Below are positions 42,977 to 53,017 of a stretch of DNA of 64,000 nucleotides, one piece after another (the first letter of the stretch is position 1; each line of letters begins with the position of its first letter). Both the position numbers and the translations under genes were made by a program. The notes under the pieces are model-generated. The model worked only from the letters and a program-made list of their open reading frames with translations, searched no databases and was not told the origin of the DNA. This DNA is from Roseateles violae (GTDB lineage Bacteria > Pseudomonadota > Gammaproteobacteria > Burkholderiales > Burkholderiaceae_C): positions 372,001 through 436,000 of the forward strand of contig NZ_JAUHHC010000002.1 in NCBI RefSeq assembly GCF_030410485.1, given 5' to 3'.

Positions 42977-43459
42977 TCAGGCGCAGCCGCTCGCCTCGAC
43001 CGCCACGTCGGCGAACGGTATCACCACCGACACGCCGGGCGGGAACTCCGCGAGCCGGTATTCGGTCTGGCCGCTGACCTTGCCGCCGGGGCGCAGCGCG
43101 CCGGCGCTGAGCATCAGTGCCAGGGCGACCAGCGGCTGCTCGCTGGCCGAGGCGCCCGGCTTCAGGCTGCGCAGCATCGGTGGGGCCTGGCTCGGCACGA
43201 TGTCCATCGCCCAGCGCACGCCGGGCTGCACCGCGTTGACGTTCGGGAGCCGGTAGCGCAATTCGGTCTGCACCTCGCTGCCGGCGACGCTGCTGCGGTG
43301 CTCGATCGTCGCCTCGTTGCGCTCGGTGCCGCTGCCGCAGGCAAGGCGGATGCGGGTGACGCTGTCGATCGCGGCCCGGGGCACCGTGTCCGGCATGGCG
43401 GTGTCGGCGCCGGCGCAGCAACTGCCCAGCGCGATCAAGAAGAAGAACGGCTTTCGCAT
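42977..43459 (-). CDS. Hypothetical exported protein
   Basis: This 160-residue protein has a signal peptide (MRKPFFFLIALGSCC) whose Cys14/Cys15 could form a weak lipobox. The mature part is mostly beta-strand-like and has four short repeats of hydrophobic/proline segments but no family I recognise. It is nine bases downstream of a small hypothetical gene in the same direction and may share a transcript with the alpha/beta hydrolase gene. No function is proposed. Confidence 0.7.
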   Translation of the reverse strand: MRKPFFFLIALGSCCAGADTAMPDTVPRAAIDSVTRIRLACGSGTERNEATIEHRSSVAGSEVQTELRYRLPNVNAVQPGVRWAMDIVPSQAPPMLRSLKPGASASEQPLVALALMLSAGALRPGGKVSGQTEYRLAEFPPGVSVVIPFADVAVEASGCA

Positions 43460-43467
43460 CAGACAGC

Positions 43468-43722
43468 CTAGATGCGCACGCCGATCTTGGCGAACTGCTG
43501 CTGCGCGTGCTGCAGCAGGCGATCGTCGAGCGCTCGAAAGCGCTCGGAGCCGGGCTCGTCGAGCAGGCCGCGCCAGTGGCTGACCGAGATCGCCGCGCTG
43601 CCCAGGCCGCGGTTGAAAATTGTCAGCGCGACCGGCCAGGGCAGGCCGGAGTCCAGCACCAGCCGGCGCAGGCGCTCGTTATTGCTGAGCGCCTCGCCGA
43701 TCGCCATGGCCGCGTCCCTCAT
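43468..43722 (-). CDS. Small hypothetical protein
   Basis: This is an 84-residue, mostly helical protein without signal peptide or membrane segment. Its ATG overlaps the hydrolase stop codon by four bases, so it is translated with it. The stretch LVLDSGLPWPVALTIFNRGLGSAAISVSHWRGLL looks folded rather than random. No family was recognised. Confidence 0.65.
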   Translation of the reverse strand: MRDAAMAIGEALSNNERLRRLVLDSGLPWPVALTIFNRGLGSAAISVSHWRGLLDEPGSERFRALDDRLLQHAQQQFAKIGVRI

Positions 43723-44489
43723 GATGCGGCGCGGAAGCGTTTCCAGCCGCGCAGCGGCTGGCGCAGACGGTCGGCCAGCACGGCCAGCACGGCCGGGTTC
43801 CAGATCATGCCGCAGTGGCTGCTGTCGACCTCGATGTTCTCAGTGTGGCGCGCATTGCCCGGCTGCACGCAGGCCTGCCAGGCGACGACGCCGTCGCTGC
43901 GGCTGTAGATCGAGGTCGTCGGCACCGGTGGCGGCATGCGCAGCCGCGCCATCCAGGCCGGGTCAAGCCGCGCCGGCCTGCCGTTCAGCAAGCGGTAGAG
44001 CAGGCCGGCGCGGGTGTGCCGCGCCTCGCCGGCGAAGGGCGTGCCGATGGTGATCACATGACGCACGCGGCCGCCCAGACGCTTGGCGACCTCGCGCGCA
44101 TAGATGCCGCCGAGACTCCAGCCGAGCAGGGTGACGCCGTCCAGATGCCCGGCCAGCATGGCGCGCACATCGTCCGTCAGCGTCTGCAGCCAGGTCTCCA
44201 CGTCGCCGCTGGGCCCGGTGTTCAGGCCGCGGCCCCAGTCGTAGGCGGCGTAGCCGAGTTCCTCGCAGAAGCTGCGCAGGGGCGCGGTCGCGCGCGCATC
44301 GCTGGCCAGGCCCGGAAAGATCACGATCGGATGGCCGTCGCCGCGCGGCAGCTCGCTGCGGCGCATCCGTCGCATGCCGGCGTATTCGAGCGCCGCGCGC
44401 AGCGGCTCGAGGCCGAACAAGCGCATCGGCGGCGCCGCCGGGGGCATTGCCGCCATGCTGGCTGCTACTGAAACGCTGGCGTTGATCAT
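43719..44489 (-). CDS. Alpha/beta hydrolase
   Basis: This 256-residue serine hydrolase has an alpha/beta fold. The nucleophile elbow is GWSLGG, followed by IYAREVAKRLG; an oxyanion-side strand HPIVIFPGLASDARAT precedes it, and a candidate catalytic histidine is in DSSHCGMIWNPAVL. It lacks a classical signal peptide. It may be a lipase- or esterase-type enzyme; the substrate cannot be judged. It forms a three-gene unit with two hypothetical genes downstream. Confidence 0.9.
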   Translation of the reverse strand: MINASVSVAASMAAMPPAAPPMRLFGLEPLRAALEYAGMRRMRRSELPRGDGHPIVIFPGLASDARATAPLRSFCEELGYAAYDWGRGLNTGPSGDVETWLQTLTDDVRAMLAGHLDGVTLLGWSLGGIYAREVAKRLGGRVRHVITIGTPFAGEARHTRAGLLYRLLNGRPARLDPAWMARLRMPPPVPTTSIYSRSDGVVAWQACVQPGNARHTENIEVDSSHCGMIWNPAVLAVLADRLRQPLRGWKRFRAAS

Positions 44490-44746
44490 GCTGCGGCCTC
44501 CCGATTTCTCTTCACGGCACGATGATGCCCGCCGGCTTGCGCGACCGGGCCGGGCGAGCGACGCATTCGGGCGTCGGCGTTTTCCGACGCGGGCCCCGGC
44601 CGCGTGCGCAAGGCCGCCGTCCTACAGCGCTTCGCGTCGCACGCCGATCGTGGCGGCGCGGTCCGGCGCCGAAAGTTGGGACAGGCCGATGTCGAAAGGA
44701 GCAGACGGCGGACGAGAACAAGGAGCGAGTTCAGAGGAGCGTCGAC

Positions 44747-44896
44747 ATGAGCAAGACCAGACCCCGTCCCGAGCAGCCCAAACCGCATGGCAGCAAGAAG
44801 CGCCGGATCCAGGAGTTGCTGCGCCAGCAATGGATGGACCGCGAGCTGCTGTTCTTCCCGCAGCCCGATCCGCCGCTGATGAAACCGCTTGGCTGA
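44747..44896 (+). CDS. Small basic hypothetical protein
   Basis: This 49-residue frame has a good ribosome site (AGAGGAG, 6-12 bases before the ATG). The peptide is lysine/arginine- and proline-rich at the start, then has a helix with RRIQELLRQQWMDRELLFF and a proline end. It is too basic and patterned to be a random GC-rich frame, but no family is recognised. It could bind nucleic acid or a partner protein. Confidence 0.5.
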   Translation: MSKTRPRPEQPKPHGSKKRRIQELLRQQWMDRELLFFPQPDPPLMKPLG

Positions 44897-44917
44897 GCGG
44901 AGGACGCCGCCTTCGCT

Positions 44918-45769
44918 TCAGCGCGCGCCCGGCTCGGCGCGCTTCATCGCCAGGTATTCGTCGAGTTCCATCTCGTGCAGTTGCAGCGCATGGCGCTCGG
45001 TGGCGGCGAACCAGTCGCGCAGCCGGCGTTCCAGCCGCTGCTGCGGCGGCAGCGACAAGCTGTCCAGGACCACCTCGATGGCCAGGAAGTAGCGCATCGC
45101 ATTGCGCTCGGCCACGCCCTGCACGCCGCCGACATAGATGGGCTGGCCTCTGGCATCGTGGCCGGTGATGCTGAAGCCCACCTTGTTGCGGCCCAGCGTC
45201 GACAGATAGGCGCTGGTCGCCAGCCGCGCCGCCGTGCCGTTGCTGTAGGCATAGCGCATATGGACGAAGCTGCGGCCATCGGGCAGGGGCACCGCCTCCA
45301 GGCCCAGCCGGTAGTCGCGCGTGCCCAGCGGCCCCTCGGCCGCGCTCAGTTGCACGGCCAGGTAGTCGGGCGTGGCGGAGCCCAGCGCGAAGCCGAACAC
45401 CAGCGGCTGGGTGGCGGCCGACAGCAGCGCCGACTTCTGTCCGATCGCCAGCCTCAAGCTGTTTTCGGCCGGCTGGCAGCGCTTGATATTGAGCTGCAGC
45501 AGCAGGACCTCGCACCATTGCGCCGGCCGCTGCAGCGCCGGCGCGACGCTGCTCATCGGATGGGCGATCACCGCATAGACATCGCCCTGCGGCGCGCCAT
45601 CCGAGCCCTGCGACTGCAGGAGCAGCGGCCGCTGGAAGGGGCTGCGCGCCAGCTGCGGCTGCAGACTCTCGTAACGCGCCAAGAGCGCCGCACCGCCGGC
45701 GCTCTGCGCGCTGGCGATCGAGGCGAGCGTGAGCAGGCCGGTGGCAAGAAGCGAGAAGATGCTGTTCAA
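44918..45769 (-). CDS. Hypothetical exported protein
   Basis: This 283-residue protein has a clear Sec signal peptide (MNSIFSLLATGLLTLASIASAQS). The mature part has strand-rich segments (LLLQSQGSDGAPQGDVYAVI, FVHMRYAYSNGTAARLAT) and a C-terminal helical region ending LHEMELDEYLAMKRAE. No family was recognised with confidence. It is divergent from the penicillin-acylase gene. It is probably periplasmic. Confidence 0.75.
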   Translation of the reverse strand: MNSIFSLLATGLLTLASIASAQSAGGAALLARYESLQPQLARSPFQRPLLLQSQGSDGAPQGDVYAVIAHPMSSVAPALQRPAQWCEVLLLQLNIKRCQPAENSLRLAIGQKSALLSAATQPLVFGFALGSATPDYLAVQLSAAEGPLGTRDYRLGLEAVPLPDGRSFVHMRYAYSNGTAARLATSAYLSTLGRNKVGFSITGHDARGQPIYVGGVQGVAERNAMRYFLAIEVVLDSLSLPPQQRLERRLRDWFAATERHALQLHEMELDEYLAMKRAEPGAR

Positions 45770-45867
45770 GATAGCGCCATCGCTGGCAATGCGGGTAGGC
45801 GCCGAGTCTGAGCGCTGGCGCCGGCGTTCACAATCGCCGGCATTGTCCGCTGCTGGGAATTTCGTTC

Positions 45868-48222
45868 ATGGTCTGGCTTCGTCGTCTGCTGATTCTCATC
45901 CTGGCCCTCGTGCCGCTGCTGGCCGGGGCGTTGTACCTGGCGCTGCGCGGCAGTCTGCCCCAGCTGGAGGGCAAGCGGCAGGCCGGCGTCGCGACGCCGG
46001 TCGAACTGGCGCGCGATGCGCAAGGCTATCTGAGCATCACCGCCGGCAACCGCATCGACGCGGCGCGCGCGCTCGGTTTCGTCCATGCGCAGGAGCGCTT
46101 CTTCCAGATGGACCTGCTGCGCCGCAATGCGGCCGGCGAGCTGTCGGCCCTGGTCGGCGCCAAGGCCCTGGCGCTGGACCAGAGCCGGCGCATCCACCGC
46201 TTCCGCGCCCGTACCGAGCGAGCGCTGGCCGCGCTGCCGCCCGAGCATCGCCAGCTGCTGGAGGCCTACACGGCCGGCGTCAACGAGGGCCTGGCGGGCC
46301 TGAGCGTGCGGCCCTTCGAGTACGGCCTGCTGCGCCAGGCGCCGGCGCCCTGGCGGGCGCAGGATTCCCTGCTGGCCGTGCTGAGCATGTACCTGGACCT
46401 GCAGGCCGCGCAGGGCCGCGACGAGCTGGCGACGGGCGCGCTGAAGGAGGCGCTGCCGGCGGAGTGGTTTGCCTTCCTGACCCAGCACAGCGCCGACTGG
46501 CAGGCCGCGATCGACGGCAGCCAGGTGCAGGCGCTGCCGGTGCCGGACACACCCTGGCCCGAGAAGCTGCGCGCGACGGCCAAGCTGGCCTGCAGCGATT
46601 GCGGCCTCACCGACAGCCGCGATATCGGCAGCAACAACTTCGCCGTCGGCGGCGCCCTGAGCCCGCATGGCGGCGCGATCCTGGCCGATGACATGCACCT
46701 GGGCATCCGCGTGCCCAATACCTGGTTCAAGGCGCAGCTGCGCTGGCCCGGCAAGGACGGCCGCCAGCTGACGGTCAGCGGCCTGAGCCTGCCCGGCACG
46801 CCGGCCATCGTCGTGGGCAGCAATGGCCGGGTCGCCTGGGGCTTCACCAACAGCACGGCCGACTGGAGCGATGTGATCGCGCTGAAGCTCAGCGCCGATG
46901 GCCTGCGCTACCAGAGCCCGGCCGGCGAGAAGCCGCTGCAGATCCACAGGGAGCGCATCGAGATCGCCGGCGCGCCGGCGGTCGAGTACGAGGTGCGGGA
47001 GACCGAATGGGGTCCGGTGATGGCCAAGCCCTTCGAGCGCTACGCGCTGCGCTGGGTGGCGCATGACGCCGAGGCGCTGAATCTGCGCGCGCTGGCGCTG
47101 GAGCAGGCGGCCAGCGTCGACGAGGCGCTGACGATCGCCGCCGGCGCCGGCATGCCGGCGCAGAACATCCTCGCCGCCGATGCCAGCGGCGCGATCGGCT
47201 GGAGCATCGCCGGCGCGATCCCGCGCCGCCAGCTGCTCGATATGGACACGCCGCAGGACTGGAGCGAGGGCCGCAATCGCTGGAGCGGCTATCTGGCTGC
47301 CGGCGACGCGGCCTGGCCCAAGGTGGTGAACCCGGCCGATGCGCGGCTGTGGAGCGCCAATGCGCGCATCGTCGGTGGCGCGGCGCTGGCGCTGATCGGC
47401 AATGGCGGCTACGACCTCGGCGCGCGCGGCCAGCAGATCCGCGACGGCCTGCGCGCCAAGGACAAGCTCGACGAGGCGGCCCTGCATGCGGTGCAGCTGG
47501 ACGATCGGGCGATCTTCCTGCAGCGCTGGCGCAAGCTGCTGCTCGACGAGGTGCTGACGCCGGATTTCGTCGCCAGAAATCAGCTCGCCGACTACCGGCG
47601 GCAGATCGAGCAGGGCGCCGCCGCGGCCAGGGTCGACGATGTCGGCTACAGCTGGGTGCGCGCCTTCCGCGAGCGCAGCCTGGAACAGATGTTCAAGCCG
47701 CTGGCCGCGCTGCTGGAGGCGCGGCAGCTGAAGCTGCGCGATCTGAAGTGGGTGCCGGAGACGCCGGCGTGGGCCTTGATCAGCGCGCGGCGCAGCGATG
47801 TGCTGGACGGCAGCTGGCGCGCGCTGTTCGAGCAGGCGGTGCTGGACAGCCGCGCCGAGCTGCTGAAAAAGGCCGCCGGCAAGCCCGAGGGCGTGCAATG
47901 GGGCCAGCAGAACCTGTCCAGCTTCCAGCATCCGCTCAGCGCCGCGTTGCCGCCCTGGCTGGCCCGATATCTGGACCTGCCGGCGACGCCGATGAATGGC
48001 GACCGCCATATGCCGCGCGTGCAGCTCTCGGTCCATGGCCAGTCCGAGCGCATGGTCGTCGCGCCGGGCCATGAGGCGCAGGGCATCCTGACCATGCCGG
48101 GCGGTCAGTCGGGCCACCCGCTGTCGCCGTTCTACCGCGCCGATCACGGCGCCTGGCTGGCCGGCGCGCCGCAACCGTTTTTGCCCGGCGCGGCGCAGTA
48201 CCGGCTGGTCTTGCAGCCCTAG
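45868..48222 (+). CDS. Penicillin acylase family protein (Ntn hydrolase)
   Basis: This 784-residue N-terminal-nucleophile hydrolase begins with one hydrophobic helix (residues 5-26) that anchors or exports it. It would be cut into alpha and beta chains, with the new N-terminal Ser255 in DIGSNNFAVGG acting as nucleophile. The oxyanion-forming ADDMHL and the substrate-lining RWVAHDAEALN lie in the beta chain. Family members hydrolyse penicillins, acyl-homoserine lactones or other amides, so quorum quenching, antibiotic or amide use are all possible. The length is normal. It stands alone. Confidence 0.93.
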   Translation: MVWLRRLLILILALVPLLAGALYLALRGSLPQLEGKRQAGVATPVELARDAQGYLSITAGNRIDAARALGFVHAQERFFQMDLLRRNAAGELSALVGAKALALDQSRRIHRFRARTERALAALPPEHRQLLEAYTAGVNEGLAGLSVRPFEYGLLRQAPAPWRAQDSLLAVLSMYLDLQAAQGRDELATGALKEALPAEWFAFLTQHSADWQAAIDGSQVQALPVPDTPWPEKLRATAKLACSDCGLTDSRDIGSNNFAVGGALSPHGGAILADDMHLGIRVPNTWFKAQLRWPGKDGRQLTVSGLSLPGTPAIVVGSNGRVAWGFTNSTADWSDVIALKLSADGLRYQSPAGEKPLQIHRERIEIAGAPAVEYEVRETEWGPVMAKPFERYALRWVAHDAEALNLRALALEQAASVDEALTIAAGAGMPAQNILAADASGAIGWSIAGAIPRRQLLDMDTPQDWSEGRNRWSGYLAAGDAAWPKVVNPADARLWSANARIVGGAALALIGNGGYDLGARGQQIRDGLRAKDKLDEAALHAVQLDDRAIFLQRWRKLLLDEVLTPDFVARNQLADYRRQIEQGAAAARVDDVGYSWVRAFRERSLEQMFKPLAALLEARQLKLRDLKWVPETPAWALISARRSDVLDGSWRALFEQAVLDSRAELLKKAAGKPEGVQWGQQNLSSFQHPLSAALPPWLARYLDLPATPMNGDRHMPRVQLSVHGQSERMVVAPGHEAQGILTMPGGQSGHPLSPFYRADHGAWLAGAPQPFLPGAAQYRLVLQP

Positions 48223-48242
48223 GAAAGGGCCGCGGGAACGGC

Positions 48243-49274
48243 TTATTGCTTGCGCAGCAGCAGCTTCTTGACCCAGCCCTCGCCCGCGGCGGCCTGGACT
48301 TTAAGAAAACCATCGCGCTCCTCGCCGAGGAACAGCACCTCGTCGGCCCGGCCCAGGGTCTGCAACTCGCCGGCGCCGTCCCTTGGCTGCTTCAGCACCT
48401 TGGCGCCGGCGATCTTGGGCACCATCACGTCGCCGGCGGCCGCGGCATTGGCCTGCACGCTGGTAGCGGCGTTCTGCTGGGCGGCGGCACCGGCCCGCGC
48501 CTGCACCAGCGAGGGGCTGTTGCGGATCGCGCGGACGATGTTGTTCCAGTTGTCGATGAAGGAAGCGGCGACCAGCTTGCCCTCGTTGGTGCTGGAGTAG
48601 CCGCCCATGCCGCCGGCGGCGCCGCCGCCGAACAGAGCGCCACCGAGATTGAAATCGGCCTTCTCGGCGCTGCCCTCGGCCGCCGCGACCTGGATGCCGG
48701 AGCGCGAATCGGACAGCATCAGGCTGGTCTGCGCCTGCTTGAATTTCAGCCCGCCGGCGACCCCGCCGAGCAGCCGCCCGGCCGAGCCGCCCAGCACGCC
48801 CATCAGGCCGCCGCCGACGCCGCCGGCATTGTTGTCGGTGAACACGACATTCGGCGTGACGATGAAATCGGCCGTCACCATCTGGCCCTTGCCGATGTTC
48901 TGGTCGGCCTGCAGCTGACCGGACTGCGCCAGCGCGCGTTCCTGCATCATGTTCTGCATGGCGACGCCACGCTCGACGACCTGGAAGCAGTTGGACTGCT
49001 GGATCAGCATGCGGATCACGCTGGTCGGCGAGCCGAGCTGGTAGCGCTGCAGCGCATGGGCGACATGGGTCTGCGGCTCGACGACGGCGATGGTGCCCTT
49101 GGGCGCGTCGCAGCGCTCCAGCTCGGCCGAGGCGTTCTGGGCGCCGTCGGGCCCGGCGCTGCCGGTGGCCTTGCTGCCGCCTTTGCCCAGCTCCTGCGCC
49201 CGCAGCGCCGCCGGCGGCAGCGTCAGGCTCAGCAGCGCGAGGCTGCCAGCGAGGATGCGAAAGGTCTTGCCCAT
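48243..49274 (-). CDS. CsgG-family-like protein with C-terminal SH3-like domain
   Basis: This is a 343-residue exported protein. It has a signal peptide (ILAGSLALLSLTLPPAALRAQ), a CsgG-like core with GTIAVVEP and LIQQSNCFQVVERGVAMQNMMQERALA, then ADFIVTPNVVF. This is followed by glycine-rich stretches (GGVGGGLMGVLGGSAGRLLGG) and a final SH3-type repeat (VLKQPRDGAGELQTLG to the end). CsgG proteins form outer-membrane secretion pores for curli, but no curli genes are near. ATG 49274 was chosen as it directly starts the signal peptide; a longer frame to 49313 exists. Confidence 0.82.
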   Translation of the reverse strand: MGKTFRILAGSLALLSLTLPPAALRAQELGKGGSKATGSAGPDGAQNASAELERCDAPKGTIAVVEPQTHVAHALQRYQLGSPTSVIRMLIQQSNCFQVVERGVAMQNMMQERALAQSGQLQADQNIGKGQMVTADFIVTPNVVFTDNNAGGVGGGLMGVLGGSAGRLLGGVAGGLKFKQAQTSLMLSDSRSGIQVAAAEGSAEKADFNLGGALFGGGAAGGMGGYSSTNEGKLVAASFIDNWNNIVRAIRNSPSLVQARAGAAAQQNAATSVQANAAAAGDVMVPKIAGAKVLKQPRDGAGELQTLGRADEVLFLGEERDGFLKVQAAAGEGWVKKLLLRKQ

Positions 49275-49390
49275 ATGGGGCCCCCTGAGCGTTGCGGACG
49301 TCCGGCGCCGCATGGCTCGTGCGCCTGGCGGCCGGCCGATTCTTAGGCAGACGGCCCGGGCTGACCCTCCCTATATCGCAGCCCTGGCGG

Positions 49391-50314
49391 TCAACGCGCG
49401 GGCCGCGGCGTCGACACCCAGATGCCGGCGGCAATCAGCACAAAGGCCAGGCCGTGATACCAGGTCGGCCATTCGCCCAGCAGGGCGGCCGACATCAGCG
49501 CGGCGAACACCGGGGTCAGATTGCTGAAGAAGGCGGCCGGCGCCGGCCCGGCCTCGGCCACGCCCTGGCCCCAGCAGCGGTAGGCGATCAGCGAAGGGCC
49601 GACGGCGACGAACAGCAGCGTCGCGGCCAGCGCCGGGCCCCACAGCAGCGGCTGCGTCGTGTAGCCCTGCTCGAGCACGGCCAGGCTGGCCGCGAAGGGC
49701 AGGCCGAACAGCAGCTGGCTCATCATCGTCTCGGCCCAGTTCCAGGCCGGCCGCTGCGCACCCTGCATGGCCGCCGGTGGCTTGGCGAGCAGCCAGCTGT
49801 AGAAGGCCCAGCACAGCAGGGCCGGCAGCATCAGCAGATCGCCCGCCACGAAATGGACCTCGGCCAGATGCGCGAGCCGCCCGCGCGCCATCACGAGGGC
49901 CACACCGGCCAGGCTCAGCGCGGCGCCGGCGAACTGTGCGCGGCGCGGCTTCTGGCCGAAGAACAGCGCGCCGATGGCCAGCATCCAGACCGGCATGCTG
50001 GCCGCGATCAGGGTTACGTTGAGCGCGCTGGAACTGCGCAGGGCCTGGTACTGCAGCGCGTTGTAGCTGCCCATGCCCAGCACGCCGATCAGCGCCAGAT
50101 GGCGCCAGCGCTGCGCGATCGCGGCGCGCCCGGCGGCCGTGCCCGGCAGCCGCCAGGCCAGCGGCAGCAGCAGCAGGAAGACCAGCGCCCAGCGCATCGC
50201 ATTGAGCAGCAGCGGCGGCACGCTGCCAGCCATCAGCCGACCGACAACGGCATTACCGGCCCACATCAGGGGCGGCAAGGTCAGCAGCAGGGTCAGGCGG
50301 GGCGTCAGCTTCAT
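49391..50314 (-). CDS. DMT-family (EamA) exporter
   Basis: This 307-residue, ten-helix inner-membrane protein is made of two EamA repeats: PPLMWAGNAVVGRLMAGSVPPLLLNAMRW and GDLLMLPALLCWAFYSWLLAKP. The family exports amino acids or small metabolites. Transcription probably runs alone. The ATG at 50314 (MKLTPR) gives a normal N-terminus; an in-frame start at 50371 would extend into the promoter region of the quinone oxidoreductase gene. Confidence 0.92.
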   Translation of the reverse strand: MKLTPRLTLLLTLPPLMWAGNAVVGRLMAGSVPPLLLNAMRWALVFLLLLPLAWRLPGTAAGRAAIAQRWRHLALIGVLGMGSYNALQYQALRSSSALNVTLIAASMPVWMLAIGALFFGQKPRRAQFAGAALSLAGVALVMARGRLAHLAEVHFVAGDLLMLPALLCWAFYSWLLAKPPAAMQGAQRPAWNWAETMMSQLLFGLPFAASLAVLEQGYTTQPLLWGPALAATLLFVAVGPSLIAYRCWGQGVAEAGPAPAAFFSNLTPVFAALMSAALLGEWPTWYHGLAFVLIAAGIWVSTPRPAR

Positions 50315-50395
50315 CGATCGGATCCGCGGCAAGCAAGGCCGGACAAAGGCTGGCACGATAGCGGAATTCATTCATTGACGTTGAGGAAGCCAGCG

Positions 50396-51388
50396 ATGAG
50401 TCGTGTCGAAAAAGCCATCCGTATCGATCAGCACGGCGGGCCCGAGCTGATGCGCCTGGTCGACGTCGAGCTTGGCGAGCCGGGCCCCGGCGAGGTTCGC
50501 ATCCGCCACATGGCTTGCGGCCTGAACTACATCGACATCTACCAGCGCAGCGGCGTCTATCCGATGCCCATGCCGCTGACCCTGGGCATGGAGGGCGCCG
50601 GCGTGATCGAGGCGGTGGGCGAGGGCGTCGGCCACCTGGCCGTCGGCGACCGCGCCGCCTATGCGAGCCAGCCGCCCGGCGCCTATTGCACGGCGCGGGT
50701 GATGCCGGCGCGCGCGGTGGTGCGATTGCCGGACGAGATCACGTTCGAGACCGGCGCGGCGATGATGCTCAAGGGCCTGACCGTACAGTACCTGCTGCGC
50801 CGCACGCTGCCACAGGGCGGCCTGAATGCCGGCGACTTCGTGCTCTTCCATGCCGCCGCCGGCGGCGTCGGCCTGATCGCCTGCCAATGGGCGAAGGCGC
50901 TGGGCCTGCAGCTGATCGCCACCGCCGGCAGCGACGAGAAATGCCAGCTGGCGCTGGATGCCGGCGCCGCGCATGCGATCAACTACCGGCGCGAGGACTT
51001 CGCCGCGCGGGTGCGCGAGATCACCGGCGGGCGCGGCGTCAAGGTGGCCTACGACTCGGTCGGCAAGGACACCTTCGAGGGTTCGCTGAACAGCCTGGCG
51101 CCCTTCGGCCTATTGGCCAGCTTCGGCAATGCCTCGGGCAAGGTGCCGCCCTTCGACACCGGCGCGCTGGCCGCCCGCGGCTCGCTGTACCTGACCCGAC
51201 CGACGCTGTTCACCCATCTGGCAACGCGCGAAAGCGCGCAGGAAATGGCCGATGAGCTGTTTGCCGTCGTGCTGGCCGGCCAGGTGAAGATCCATGTCGA
51301 GCGGCGCTACCCGCTGGCCGAGGTCGCGCAGGCACACCGCGACCTGGAGGCGCGCACGACGGTCGGTTCCGGCGTGCTGCTGGTCTGA
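50396..51388 (+). CDS. NADPH:quinone oxidoreductase-like enzyme (MDR family)
   Basis: This 330-residue medium-chain reductase lacks zinc ligands: [22 protein letters not shown] at the start, then [15 protein letters not shown] and the NADPH motif [20 protein letters not shown]. All of these are typical of Qor. It reduces quinones by one electron or reduces enones. GAGGAAG lies eight bases before the ATG. It is a single gene. Confidence 0.95.
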   Translation: MSRVEKAIRIDQHGGPELMRLVDVELGEPGPGEVRIRHMACGLNYIDIYQRSGVYPMPMPLTLGMEGAGVIEAVGEGVGHLAVGDRAAYASQPPGAYCTARVMPARAVVRLPDEITFETGAAMMLKGLTVQYLLRRTLPQGGLNAGDFVLFHAAAGGVGLIACQWAKALGLQLIATAGSDEKCQLALDAGAAHAINYRREDFAARVREITGGRGVKVAYDSVGKDTFEGSLNSLAPFGLLASFGNASGKVPPFDTGALAARGSLYLTRPTLFTHLATRESAQEMADELFAVVLAGQVKIHVERRYPLAEVAQAHRDLEARTTVGSGVLLV

Positions 51389-51403
51389 GACCTCGACGGG
51401 CTG

Positions 51404-52903
51404 TCAGGCCGCGGCGGCCGTCGCGGCCTGCGCGATGGGCTGCTGCACCTGCTTCAGCGCAACCTCGAAGCTGAAGCAGGAGCCGGTGCCCGGCTGGCTC
51501 TCGACGACGACCTGGCCGCCCATCAGGCCGACCAGGCGCTGGACGATGGTCAGGCCCAGGCCCGTGCCGCCATAGCGGCGCGTGATGCTGCCGTCCGCCT
51601 GGGTGAAGGGATCGAAGATCTGCGCGATCTGCTCGCGCGTCATGCCGATGCCGGTGTCGTGCACCGCGAAGCGCAGGCGCAGCTGATCATGGCCATCGCC
51701 GGGCTGCGGATCGGCCTGGCGCACCTCGACGCGCACCTCGCCGCGCTCGGTGAACTTGAGCGCATTGCCGACCAGATTGACCAGCACCTGGCGCAGCCGC
51801 AGGGCATCGCCGCGCGCGGTCTGCTGCACGCCCGGCTGCACCCGCGCATGCAGGGCAATGCCTTTCTCGTGTGCCTGCACCAGCAGCGGATGCAGCGCCT
51901 CGCGCAGCACCTCGTGCAGCGAGAAGGGCTGCTCCTCGATCACGACGCGGCCGGCCTCGATCTTGGCGACGTCCAGCAGGTCGTTGATGATGACCATCAG
52001 ACCCTTGGCCGAGTTGTGCGCCAGCTCGATGAACTTGCGCTGGCGCTCGTTCAGCTCGGTCTGCAGCACCAGCTCGGTGAGGCCCAGCACGCCGTTCATC
52101 GGCGTGCGGATCTCGTGGCTCATATTCGCGAGAAAGCTGCTCTTGGCCTGGCTCGCGGCCTCGGCCGCCTCGCGCGCGGCCTGCAGCGCCGCCTCGCTGG
52201 CCTTCAGGTCGGCGATGTCGCGCGCATTGAGCTGCATCACCTGGTCGCCGGTGACCGGGTCGCGCATGGGCCGCGCATCGACCGCATGCCAGCGCACGCC
52301 GGCCGTGGTCAGCAGTTCCAGATCGGCGCGGTAGCTGTCGCCGGCCTGCACCTGGGCGAAGATGCGCTCGGCGTCCGCCGGGTCGGCAAACAGCTGATCG
52401 AACTCGCGGCCGCCGATGAAGGCCTCGGGCTTGCCGAAGGTCAGCGCCGCGGCCGGGTTGCGCATCAGCGTGCTGCCGTCGCGCAGCGAGAACACGGCGA
52501 TGCGCACCGAGGTGTGCTGCAGGGCCTCGACGCCACGCAGCATCGACTTGTCGCTGCCGCTGGCCAGCGAATCGGCGGCGAAGAGCATGACCTGGCGTCG
52601 ATCCGGCGTGCGGATGCCGCGCGAGACCAGCATCACCGTCGTTGGCTGGCCCTTGGGGTAAAGCGTCCATTGCTCGCGCACGATCTTGCCCTGGGTGTGA
52701 TCGGCGGCGGTGACGGCCAGACGCTCGCGCACGGCCTGGCTGGTGTCGGAGAACTCCCGCGACAGGAACTCCTCGGCGGTCTCGGTGCGCCAGAAGCTCA
52801 GCGCGGCCGCATTCGCCCAGAGATTGCGTTGCCGTTCGGGGTCGAAGACCCACATCGGCACGTCAAGCCAGTCGTAATGCGTCAAGCTGGAAAAATCGAG
52901 CAT
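51404..52903 (-). CDS. PAS-domain sensor histidine kinase, soluble
   Basis: This 499-residue kinase has no membrane helices. Two PAS-type sensor regions (about residues 1-120 and 125-235) precede a coiled linker. A HisKA domain has the phosphorylated histidine in [16 protein letters not shown] near 265, and an HATPase domain carries N-box ([14 protein letters not shown]), DTGIGM and GGTGLGLTI. No receiver domain or adjacent response regulator is present, so its partner is elsewhere. The C-terminus is alanine-rich. Confidence 0.94.
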   Translation of the reverse strand: MLDFSSLTHYDWLDVPMWVFDPERQRNLWANAAALSFWRTETAEEFLSREFSDTSQAVRERLAVTAADHTQGKIVREQWTLYPKGQPTTVMLVSRGIRTPDRRQVMLFAADSLASGSDKSMLRGVEALQHTSVRIAVFSLRDGSTLMRNPAAALTFGKPEAFIGGREFDQLFADPADAERIFAQVQAGDSYRADLELLTTAGVRWHAVDARPMRDPVTGDQVMQLNARDIADLKASEAALQAAREAAEAASQAKSSFLANMSHEIRTPMNGVLGLTELVLQTELNERQRKFIELAHNSAKGLMVIINDLLDVAKIEAGRVVIEEQPFSLHEVLREALHPLLVQAHEKGIALHARVQPGVQQTARGDALRLRQVLVNLVGNALKFTERGEVRVEVRQADPQPGDGHDQLRLRFAVHDTGIGMTREQIAQIFDPFTQADGSITRRYGGTGLGLTIVQRLVGLMGGQVVVESQPGTGSCFSFEVALKQVQQPIAQAATAAAA

Positions 52904-53017
52904 GGAGGGTGAATGGGCCGGGCAGGGGCGGCCACATTGTGGCCTGCCCTGCCGGCATCGCTGCTAGGGGCTATGCTTATTTTCGGCGTCGTTTGTGACG
53001 CTCTGCTCGCTACGGAC

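Noticed and set aside
45766-48174. An 802-codon minus-strand frame opposite the penicillin-acylase gene
   Set aside because: It mirrors a real Ntn-hydrolase gene; the product is low-complexity and has no domain.
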